NCBI GenBank assembly: GCA_032690845.1
Contig: CM064424.1
Location: forward strand, 31,792,228 to 31,856,227
Reading direction: 5' to 3'
DNA from: Eleusine coracana subsp. coracana
Taxonomy: Eukaryota > Streptophyta > Magnoliopsida > Poales > Poaceae
Length of the DNA: 64,000 nucleotides
Below the pieces are notes generated by a model, which worked only from the letters and a program-made list of their open reading frames with translations, ran no database searches and had not been told where the DNA came from. The position numbers were made by a program, and so were the translations under genes. Positions 24,075-34,050 of the stretch are shown piece by piece (within the stretch, counting starts at the first letter, position 1; every line of letters starts with the position of its first letter).

Positions 24075-24975
24075 TGATGAGAACATCACACCTATGGATA
24101 CACGCAACACTCCTCCAACTAAGATAAAAGTTCATGTGCATCACCTGAATTTACGGGTGACTTCGTTTCTAATGTTTTGTTTATGTGATTTTGAGAATAG
24201 ATTGCTACCTAATGATTTAATTACTGTTAGAAACCATGGAGATGATGATGATATAGCTGAGGAGGTGATTCGAGGCGTGATGGTCCAGCAAGGACGTCCA
24301 AGCCAAGGTGGAAGCCCAATTCAAAACCGACTTTGAGTCTGTTTTGGAGCCCAGGACCAGTCTGCACTAAAACGGACGCCCAGGACGCATACAGACTCGG
24401 ATTTGGACGTTCTACATATGCCTGGAAACATAACGAAAAGATCTTTCCAACCCAACTGGTCCCATATCAAAATTGGTCGCGAGCTATTGGCAATCATCGA
24501 AACAATTTGATGTACAGAATCTGTCCTGGTGCTGCGATACCATAATCGGTCTTTGGGCCATGTATCGAGTTGAGCCCACTTAGGGCTGCGTCCAGGGGGT
24601 CTTGCACGACCCTAGGGTCCTCATATACAGCCGCCGCCTCTTCATTAGGGTTTGGGTTTTGCTTAGATTATTCTGTTGATAACAGTTTCACCGTTTGATC
24701 GGTTTGTGAGACCCCAATTTGTGAGATTCATCGTATACTTGCAAATTTGGTTGCATTCTTTTTTGTTCTTGCTTGTGTTCTTGATTTGCAGGAAAGGATA
24801 AGCCTTCTCGGTGAGGTCAATTGTTCTTGAACGGTTGATAACCAGAGGAGACGTTGTGCTGCGATTGCGGGGTTCAGAACGTGTCGTTTGGAAGCCGGAT
24901 TGATTTGTGTATCGCCTCCGTCTTAATCAAGATTATGAGAACCTATCGGAAGATCGGGAACCCTTGTCCACATCA
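24075..24975 (+). repeat. CRM-type solo LTR C2
   Basis: It starts TGATGAGAACATCACACC and ends GTCCACATCA, flanked by the exact duplication TAAAG at 24070-24074 and 24976-24980. It is homologous to C1 and C3, including the coding start (LNLRVTSFL for LNLEVSSFL) and the CATATACAGCCGCC region. The conserved Arg-rich run is degraded (KIKVHVHH), so this copy is older. Confidence 0.9.
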
Positions 24976-24980
24976 TAAAG

Positions 24981-27561
24981 TACATCAAGCAATCTGAAAT
25001 TTAAATCAAGTACAAAATAAATTGAGTTCAGATTCACTAAAACACAAAATTCTTCATCCAGACCTTCCATTCATTATTATTAGTGAGGTTCTTAAGCTAC
25101 GTTGTGACTTAGTGAACAAGCGGTACTCATTACTACGAGGGATAGTGATTGCAATCGTTTTACATCAGCTGGAAAAATCCAAAGTACACGACATATGCAT
25201 CGTTTAAGAACACATATGACAACTTTTCACAAAGTCATAATACATGTCGGTTCGAATCTAAAAGTCCCAAGTGGGCAGCCATTCCACACTACCTCGGGAA
25301 TCTGTCCACTTCTACTGGATCACATGACTAAGAGTTTTAACTTATCGTCCAACATGCATATGACAATGCTATATCAGTTTACTAGTTCCCACATACTAGC
25401 ATGCATTTAGTATGGTTCAATACTTGTTCGAAGGGGCCGATAACGGACGGGTCCTAGATCGACACAGATAGGGCTACAACCTTGCAAGACAGGTCCTCTG
25501 ATGGCACATGATCTTTGCCCTTTCACCTACAGGGCCTGTCCATGTCTCAAATGTTAGTTGTTGATATAAACGGACTGCCACCTTGTGAGACAAAAACCAT
25601 CACAGGTCAATTGCCCTCGCCCTTTCCGAAATAGACCCGTTTAGTCCAAATTTTAACTTCCTTATTTAACCATGTGGGATCATCATTTCACAAAATATTC
25701 CGCTTACCATAAACAATGTTGATCCTACAACTAAACATAGTAGTTTTTCTATTAACTACATGTACCTGTATACCATGTCTAAAATAAAATAGGACATATC
25801 CAGGAAATGCAGGTGGGTTTCATTTAACTCCTAAACTTAATGCACAATTCATCTATTCACATCTAGCAATTTAATTACTAGAATATAATCAAATTAATAC
25901 ACAGGAATGTTCCGAGTCTTGCCTTGAGTTTCAACTATAGGGTCAGTACTGATGTTAGATATTTCTTGAGTTGAGAAATCCGAAGAATCCTTCTAAAAAT
26001 ACTCCTTAGAAGAGCTTACGTTCCCTATGCTAATACCAATATGTCAATATAAAGGAATGCATAGAAAATGCAATAAAATATGATGCACATGTCAAATCAA
26101 ATGGAACAAATCAAATTTATTCCTTAGCATGGTTCTGGTGGACATATGTTTCAGAGCTAGCAATCTTATTATCAATATTTTATAAAGCAAATTTTCTATG
26201 GCATTTAAATAGGGTTTTTTGGTAAAGCAATGCAATTAAATATTTTAGCAACATTCAACATGCTACTGGACATGGGTGTTCTACTGATGATAGATATATG
26301 CATGAACATATTAAGATTTGCACTAAATAAATCCTACCTCAAAACTTTATATGCTAGCCATGTGCAACAACATGTTCAGTGCATAGAGCTCATGTTAAGA
26401 AAACTAAAAAAAATTTACCTTGCTATTTTAGGGGCTCTATATCTCCAGCTATGATTTTTACGAGATTTAGGTAGTTTCTAGAAATTCATTTATAACTTTG
26501 GCTATTTATGAAACTGCGATTGGTCGTCTTCAACCTCATTCCAGTGAGCTTGCGGCCAGAAACTTGCAAACTGCTATGGTTTCTTTGGAGGAATCGAAGG
26601 ATTAAGGGGTCAGAGAGTTGAGCTATTGAGTAGTAAATTCCCTTGAACAATAATCAAGGATAGGAACTCACCCACGAAGATGAATCTCGTGTTGGCGTCA
26701 AAGGCTATCACAGGTGGAATCCTTCTCTGTTTTCGATCGATTCACTCCACTCAAGCAACCGTTCAGCCAGGCAAGGACATGGAAAGGCAGAGGAAGACCA
26801 GACGCAAGTGTTCATGATATCGGCTGGGTTGTGGTTGGTGGATCACAGCGGCGCTCGAGCTCGAGCATGAGCTCAGCTTTGGTGGATGGAAATGGCGAGT
26901 AAGAGAGAAAAAAATGAGCAGGGTGATAAGACTGAGGGTGAGAGTGGCGGGAGGGGTTCGAGGCATCGCTTTGGGTCGCTCAGAGTCTTCAGTGGCAGCT
27001 GCTGGGGCGGAGACACGCGAGCGCATGCATGGCTGTGCGCTCGGGCGCCAGCACACCGAAGAAGAAGATAGAGGGGAGAGAATGACAAGTGGGTCCCACT
27101 GCTGGTTTTCTCTTTTTTTGAATTTTTGTTAGCCACATGTTCTAAAATCTAAATAGAATGGTTCATAACTCATACAAATTCATGGAAAATTTGTATGGAT
27201 TACTTGACGTGTGTAAAACACAATGGAATAGGTTTCAAACTTCAATTCCAAACGGTTTGAACTTGCCATTTATTTAAATGTGAATAATATTCAAACTTCT
27301 AGGAATTATTTCGGATAGTTCCTTTCTGAAAAAAATTCCAGAGAAATTTCTAAAATTCTCCATTGGCATAACCTATCACATATATTTTTTATAGCACCTT
27401 GTTTTATAGCAAAATTTTAAATTGCTTCACAACTTAACCATACTTTGGTTCGAATTCAATTTCAAAATAATTTGAAATGTAGTAAAATTGATTTATGATT
27501 TGCTAAACCAGAATTAGGTGCATTCATGTAATCAAAATAGTTTAGTAACACTGGGTTGTCA
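24981..27561 (-). repeat. Del/Tekay-like LTR fragment, minus strand (F-related)
   Basis: Positions 25110-25340 are the reverse complement of 36940-37150 in the F LTR (GGTACTCATTACTACGAGGG is exact in both), and 25430-25480 matches 36790-36840. The GC-rich portion lies at 26650-27080, as expected near an LTR start. The minus-strand start is probably TGACAACCCAG at 27561. The left end is truncated; no primer site or gag is present. Confidence 0.65.
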
Positions 27562-28721
27562 TATTTCACCGGCGGGCTCAAACCGTATACATGCGTGTGA
27601 CGGCCTTCACAACCAATCACGATAGGCTCGATCACCGACACCTAACCATTCTAGGTCTCACCATAGACCAAGAGTAAAAGTCTATATCACACTCTCAAGT
27701 ACACCCTAGCCTTAGATGTGCAAGATGCTTTAGTTACTCTCCACTAGAACTCTCAAGATATGTAATATCTCCTCCTAGTGCTCTCCTCTTTTCCTCTTGG
27801 ACCTTACCAAATGCTCTCAGGTATTCCACTGGCTAAGAGAGGTCTCTAAGACCCCAACAACGAAGTTATATAGGCTTCTAACCTCCAACTAGCCGCTGCT
27901 CCATGAAATTAGCTTTCTGGGCCAACTGATCAGACTGTCCGATCACTGTCTAACCGGACCGTCTGATCACTGCAGTCTTCAGATCCAATGGCTCTGCCCC
28001 TGCTGATTTCTCCATTGACCGGGCCGTACGGTCAGTTGACCAGACCGTCCGGTCCATTTCTCTCTCCAGTCTAGAAACATTTCGATGCTGCTCCAATTCT
28101 GCCTTATGTGAACCCATATAGAGCGGACCGTCCGGTCACTACGACTTCCAGCACAGGTTGAATCCTTGCTGCCCTCTGAAAGTTCCAGACCAATCCTCCT
28201 AGTGACCGTACATTCCAGTCACCTTTGACCCCTCTGTCCGATCACTTCGTCAAGAAGCTGAAACTCCTCGTCCTCACTTGACTTTGTTTCCTGGCTTCTC
28301 CGAACAGCTCCTTGGCTTCTCCACTGTCACCTAGTGCCTATGATTTCACTGAGCATACATGCACATCACCGACTCGACATGACCTAAGAGAAATGACCTA
28401 GACCACCTTGATAGTCCATTTTTTTCCTATGGACTCAAATCCCTAACAACTAGACAAGTGTTCCCAACACTTGCTCAATAGCTTGTCCTCAACTTTGATC
28501 CATCCTCATTAACCCTTGGACTCCATCAAGCCTTGATGCTTGTGGTCATCGTCATCAATCGCCAAGGCAACCATCATCCATATGATTTGTAATAGAGTTT
28601 AGAGATGGATCCTGCATAGACAACACTTGTGTAGATATTAGCCCACAATTTCATAGTTGTCATCTATCACTAAAACATTCATACCTTGGGGATCCCATCA
28701 TCCATAGACATGAAGCTTACA
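27562..28721 (-). repeat. LTR of Sirevirus G, minus strand, truncated
   Basis: The LTR begins TGTAAGCTTCATG on the minus strand at 28721, directly after the polypurine tract. It contains several GGACCGTCCGG-type palindromes (about 27930-28260; GACCGTCCGGTCC near 28042, GGACCGTCCGGTCAC near 28126) upstream, in its own orientation, of a TATATAAC box (27865-27872, minus). Its distal end is cut at 27562 by the Del-like LTR. Conserved palindromes in LTRs are known for Sireviruses. Confidence 0.75.
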
Positions 28722-30453
28722 ATCTCCCCCCTTTTTGGTGATTGATGACAACCATTACTTATCATAATCTTATCAAGAAACAACAGGGCTAAAAGAGCTA
28801 CACTACGATCGAGAGGAACCACAAAAGCATAAGAGAGAAACGCACAAGGTCCTACTCAATGAAGCATCATCAAGAGCTAAAAGGAAAAGAGAGAAAATCA
28901 CACTCTAGATGATAATGCATGCATGTCATGATAGGATACTAATGATGTAGATATGGCCCGATCTTCCGAGAGGTAAGGGGATAAACTCGAATTTGGGGAA
29001 CTCGGCGTCGACAACCCGGCTTGAATCAGACAAGATTCAGCCCCGCAACCGTTACACCAAGTACAACTTGATTGTTCCTGCAAGCGAAATCGAGAACACA
29101 AGCAAGAGAGGATAAACACGCAATCTGAAATTGCAAATATGGATGAAGCGAATCACAAGAAAAGGTTCAAGCTCTGAACACAAAAGGACTAATCGCCACA
29201 GTGGTGTAGAACAAGAACAGGGGCCCTGGATTACTATAAAAGGACTTGTCACCACAGTTACAATAATTCGATCAAGTTTCTCTCTGGAAAAATGAACTAA
29301 ACAAAACCCGAAACTAAAAGACGACAGCTACTGAGTTTATGTAGGAAACAAAGACGTCCTAGGGTTGGGGGCGACCAGGGGGGCGCCCACAACATGGGCT
29401 TAAGGACCAGAACCAAAACGACGGCGTCATCGTCCTCTTTCCAACGCATCAAAGAACGCCTCGTTTGGACGTCGGATGTGGGAGATATCATCAAAACCGT
29501 GAAGGGGTGTCAACTGAATCCGAGACGAACGCGGCGACCGAGTTGGTGACGACTTGTAACATGGGGAAGGCCATGATATACGCATATCCAGCATGGTGAT
29601 GTCCTCATCAATTAAGGAAAGCATAAGGACATTCAATGCAAGACATAAAAGATGATATGCAACATGTTAGCATGGCAATGCATAGGAATTAGAAACAAGT
29701 AATCATCATCATGAAATCATACACATACATACATGGTAGATAAGGAATACAAAGCATTGCATATGAAAATAAACCAAGTGAGATCAAGATGAGTCAAACA
29801 CATGCGAATTTAAAACATGACTCATCAAAATCCATGAACATCTTGATAAATGCATCAAAATAAGATCCAAATATATCTAAATCCCAAAACTAATATACAA
29901 GTATGCTCCCCCTAGATACATGATACTCTCGATCGCATAGGATCACACTCCCACTCCCCCTAGACCTATGACTACTTCTCCCCCTTTGGCAACAAGCACC
30001 AAAAAGTAGGAAAAGTGAACATCTAAGCGCTCGGGGTCGAAGGAAGTGGTGCTGTGATGTCCTCTGAAGGCTCTGCTCCTGGCTGCTCCGCTGTGGGATC
30101 CTGCTGTGCTACCTGAGTCTGTGCCACCTAAGCATCCATCTGCTCGAAGAACTCAAGGTCAACTGACGACTCAGACCCTCTGTCCTGTGACTGAAGCCCA
30201 GAGAAGAGTGAGATCAGCCACGTCCACCTGATTGAAACCTCCTTGGACAAGATCCTCTGCTATCTAAGGTGTGACAAGAGAAGTTTCTATAGCAGAAGAG
30301 GGTAGAACTATAGTTGACTCTGTCTATCTGGGAGGTGGTAGGTAGTGTCCTGTGTGAAGCTGTAGATTGTGCAGGTGAAGAGAACAACGCAAAGTCCAAG
30401 AAGGCTATCACGAGGGAGAACTGAGTCACTGGCGAGAAAGTTTGTGCTACTCC
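28722..30453 (-). mobile_element. 3' interior of Sirevirus G with solo LTR B2 inside
   Basis: On the minus strand the order is: the C-terminal remnant of an extra ORF (about 30453-30030; acidic/Gln-rich, GSESSVDLEFFEQMDA then stops), polypurine tracts, solo LTR B2, the final polypurine tract, then the LTR. The tracts read GGGGGAG at 29984-29978, 29960-29954 and 29912-29906, and AAAAAGGGGGGAG at 28736-28724. This is the same order as in Sirevirus H. The 5' part is replaced by the E LTR at 30454. Confidence 0.65.
28943..29610 (-). repeat. Solo LTR B2 (CRM-related family B)
   Basis: A 668-bp LTR starting TGATGAGGACATCACCATGC on the minus strand at 29610 and ending CTACATCA at 28943. Flanks are ACTAA (28938-28942) and ATTAA (29611-29615), a target duplication with one substitution. 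No interior remains, so it is a recombination product of a former full element. Confidence 0.85.
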
Positions 30454-31923
30454 TGTTGGCACTCCCTAAGTGCCCCTTTTATATGTGAATATTACCTCAA
30501 TTAGAGCATAATCGATACTAATTTAGGCAATTTACCTATGATATTGCCTATATATTTGTATATGCGTTGTTTTGGAACTTTATTGCAGAAACAGGTAAAA
30601 TTGGTGATTTAAGTGACACTGGAGAGGATAGGAGTCTAGAACCGATGAAAAGCACTAAAGAAGCCTAGTGCGCCGATCGGCGCAGTCCATGAGCCGATCG
30701 GCGCAAGGGTGTTTTGACCCACAGAAGTGAACGAGACCCATTCCACATGTTTATGGAAGTTTATCTACACAAGACACTTGAAGATATTTGCCTAGAAGAT
30801 TTATAAAACTTCAAGATCTCGACGTGCAATACAAGACATTATCTCAAAGGAAAAGGCCCACATAGCAGCTGTGGAAGACAGAGGAACCGACTCAGAGAAG
30901 AAACCAGTGAAGACACGGCTTGCACCGATCGGCGCAATCCTGCGCCTATCGGCGCAACCGCCTTATTTGCTAGAAACCGAGTCTTCTACTCCTATAAATA
31001 CTTGTAAACCCTTTGCCTCGTGAGAACAGGAAGAAGAGGTGACAGCGGGACAATAGATCCATGAGTTAGAGCCACCGGGGCTTGCCCCATTAGAATAGAT
31101 CTCTAGTTGAGTTTCAAGAACCATTGGTGCTAAGAGTTGATCCGTCAAGGTAGGCCATCTCAACGGGGATGAATCTTACTCTATGTATCTCAAGGATGAT
31201 TGAATATGTTGATGATGGTTTTGGTGATTTGTCTATCTTGATTCTGTAATCATGTATGTGCTTATTCCAATTGCTTAGTTCTAGGCTAAGTAAGTAAATA
31301 TTATCTTAATCGTGGTGATTAGGATAGTATTCATATATTGTATTGATTATGGTTGCTTGATGATGCTAGTAGTGTGGTTTAGCGGTGACAGCACTAAGCC
31401 TGCGTAACACTATTGGATAGTTGAGTAGGGTAAGATACTCGCGTGATTAAGGATTTCCTCTCGGCAGCGATAAATTGGGAGCCACTCAGAAAAAAGGGCG
31501 GTCTTATTCATTATAGGTTTTCATTGATCCATGTAATTACCCATTATGATGCTATTTAATTAGACTTTCTGGTTATGATCTCACTAGTAGACATATGGCT
31601 ACTCACTTAACCATAGGCATACAAAAGGCATCTAGCATACTTTGGCTTAGATTCACTAGTGTGCCGATCGGCTCAGCATCTACGCCGATCGGCGCAACGA
31701 CAGATTTACTGTCTTGCATACTCTATCGCTGGCCAGTCTCCCCTCATGCAACCTAAACTCGATAGTAGCTTTGATTAGATCTTTTACTGTTAACTTTGTT
31801 TAATTATCCCTAAGGTCCGAGTGGATTCGATAAACCTTGGAATACTCAATTCATGGGAAAAAGGGCTATAATCATACACCATCCTCTTGCGGTATATAAG
31901 TGGGTGCGTAGTTACGACCAACA
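30454..31923 (+). repeat. 5' LTR of E
   Basis: It runs from TGTTGGCACTCC to TACGACCAACA (TGTTGG…CCAACA termini), 1470 bp. GCGCCGATCGGCGC-type palindromes lie at 30670-30683, 30693-30704, 30922-30935 and 30942-30955, upstream of TATAAATA (30993-31000), and again downstream at 31661-31674 and 31683-31695. The minus-strand copy at 1-760 confirms the LTR start. Confidence 0.85.
30993..31000 (+). promoter_or_regulatory. TATA box of the E LTR
   Basis: TATAAATA, about 540 bp into the LTR and 37 bp after the last upstream palindrome. Confidence 0.6.
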
Positions 31924-32034
31924 AGCTCTATTTTAGTACATATATTCTATTTTAGTACATATAATTCATGGGAAAAAGGGCTATAATCAATGTGCTTTGT
32001 TTTTCTCGTCTCTTTAGTACATATATTCTATTAA
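31924..32034 (+). other. Scrambled leader of E without a recognisable primer-binding site
   Basis: The TGGCGCCGTTGCC primer site expected for Athila-like elements is absent. Instead TTTAGTACATATATTCTATT occurs at 31932-31951 and 32013-32032. A 27-bp piece of the LTR end (31848-31874) is repeated exactly at 31963-31989. This looks like a duplication that destroyed the primer site. Confidence 0.7.
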
Positions 32035-33270
32035 GTGAAACTAACAGGTATGGACGGTCCTAAGTCAAACAAACCCTCTAATTACACCGATGATCCAGAA
32101 AGACTCTTTCACAAGAAGAGAACAACGGAGAAGAGAAGCAAGTCACTTGGAGATCTAGCTAAAGAAGCAGCAAGCATCACCCCTAGAGCATTATTCACAA
32201 TAGATCAAGATCAAGAAGAAGAGGAGATGGCAGAGGTACCTATGGTTAACCGCCTCAAGCCTCGATTGACTAATGTTGTCAAGACAGATTTCCATGAAGC
32301 TCAAGATCAACTTCAATATCAATTGGAGAGATATGTTGGAATAGTGGCGCAACAACCGTTCACAGGTTCGGAAGATCCCAATCATCACTTGCAACACTTT
32401 GTTGAGGTTTGCAGTACATTCAAGATAGTGGGATTGACCGGAGACGAAGCACGTGTGCGGCTGTGCCCCTTCTCTCTAGTTGGACGCCCCAAGCAATGCT
32501 ATAATGGATTGGAAAATCCAGTAAAGACGGTGTGGGACATGTTAGCAGCTGAATTCTTGGCCAAATACTTCCCTCCTGGTAAGACTTAAGCTTTAAAGAA
32601 AAAGATTCTAGGATTTACACAAAATGTTGACGAGAGCATTGGAGAAGCATGGGAGAGATACAGTGAATATATGGATACATGCCCTCATCGTAATCTAACG
32701 GTTGGAGAAGTTGTTGAGAAGTTCTACACAAGATTGAATGGATGTGAAGAGTGTGATTGAGAGGACTCATGAAGACTTGATTATGGATTGCCTCGACAAT
32801 ATTCAAAGGAGGTTGAACAATAATCTTCATATCCCTAAGGAAGAGCCACTCAAGCTAGCAGAATCACGCTCCACTTGTGGTGAGTGTGGAGAATTTGGTC
32901 ATGTGCAGAAAGATTGCTCTGAAGAGATGAAGATGCTAGAATATATGAAGAATAGTGGATGGAAGCCCCAATATCAGCAGCAAAGGAGTTCTTTCTCTCC
33001 TAGTTCGTCCATGCAAAATTCAATCCCACTTCATCTCCAATGTCATGAGTTCTTTGAAGCTCAAGAGAAGATCAACAAGGACAATCAAGCTAAATTCAAG
33101 GAGATTGATCATGTCCTTTAGGGAATTAATGACAAGGTGATAGAAATTGGGAGCTCTAATGAGCAGATTTTGAAGCATACCAAGATTATGGAGCAACAGA
33201 TAGGACAACTATCGCAAGCCATTCAAGGCAACAAAGGGGCTATTCCTGGCAATACGAAGTCTACAGAGTA
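32035..33270 (+). pseudogene. Decayed gag of E
   Basis: The frame opens at ATG 32035 or, by analogy with K (MTGFDLPTNF), at ATG 32050 (MDGPKSNKPSNY). The gag core is followed to GKT, where TAA 32587-32589 replaces a codon that is Asn in K. The frame then continues (ESIGEAWERY, YMDTCPHRN) to a TGA near 32758 and a shift or deletion. A CCHC knuckle CGECGEFGHVQKDC lies at about 32876-32917, followed by a Gln/Ser-rich linker with further stops (33121, about 33269). The product would have been the capsid/nucleocapsid protein. Confidence 0.75.
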
Positions 33271-33344
33271 GTTGAAGGCAATAGCTATGTGGTCAAGAAA
33301 GCAAACAGAAGATCTAGAGCACCCTACGGGAGCATAGAGACCCC

Positions 33345-33427
33345 GCGCCGATTGGTGCACCCCTAGCGCTGATCGACGCGATGGTCCTCATGGCACCGAT
33401 CGGCTCACCAAAAGTGCCGATTGGCGC
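33345..33427 (+). repeat. Cluster of GCGCCGATCGGCGC-like palindromes between gag and protease of E
   Basis: Four variants of the LTR palindrome lie within about 85 bp (around 33345, 33366, 33392 and 33414), about 30 bp before the open protease frame. They are diverged from each other (GCGCCGATTGGTGC, GCGCTGATCGACGC, GCACCGATCGGCTC, GTGCCGATTGGCGC). Confidence 0.75.
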
Positions 33428-33457
33428 AAAGAGGATATTGACCTCTCTGGTCTGAAA

Positions 33458-34050
33458 ATGGGTATGGAAACAGAGGAGTATGGCCCTGCCACGTTCCTGG
33501 ATACTCAACTACTGACAAAGATAGAAAGAGCGCGGCAACATGACGAGCAATTTGCAAGGTTCATCGATATCATGATGAAGCTTTACATCAATGTCCCTTT
33601 TGTTGATGCTATTCAAGTACCAACCTATGCCAAGTACATTAAGGACATGATGCAAAACAAGAAGTCTCTAATTTCTGAGGAGATTGTGAAGGTTACTAAG
33701 GAGCTTACGGCGGTAATCAATGATGTTGCACTTGAGAAGAAACCCGACCCTGGATCACCAAGCATCAAATGCATGATTGGAACAAGGATATTTGATAGGT
33801 GCTTGTGCAATCTTGGAGCAAGTGTAAGTGTTATGCCCCGTCATATATTCACAAGTCTCAATTTGCCTGAATTGGAGCCTGTGGGTATGTGTTTGATGTT
33901 AGCTGATCAATCGATACGTTTCCCTGATGGAGTTGCTAAGGATGTGCTTGTTCAAATTAGAGATCACATCGTCCTAGTTGATTTTATTGTGCTTGATATG
34001 GATAAGAGGACGAGGACCCCGTTGATCGTAGGCAGACCCTTCTTGAGGAC
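33458..34050 (+). pseudogene. Protease region of E, catalytic Asp lost, truncated
   Basis: The frame aligns throughout with K's protease (MKLYINVPFVDAIQVPTYA; CLCNLGASVSVMP; FIVLDMDKRTRTPLIVGRPF). In retropepsins the active site is D-(T/S/L)-G. Here the residue at the CDLGASVSVMP position of K is Asn (CNLGAS), so the enzyme would be inactive. The frame is interrupted at 34051 by the F LTR, so reverse transcriptase was either displaced or already missing. Confidence 0.75.

Larger units (their letters stand above)
30454..34050 (+). mobile_element. 5' part of Athila-like element E
   Basis: LTR, rearranged leader, decayed gag and protease in order, cut off within protease by the F LTR at 34051. 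The gag resembles K's (TDDPERLF versus TEDPKSLL; LCPFSLVGRPKQCYNGL versus LFPFSLLGRARQWFYAN). The 3' part is not in the window. It inserted into Sirevirus G at 30454. Confidence 0.8.
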
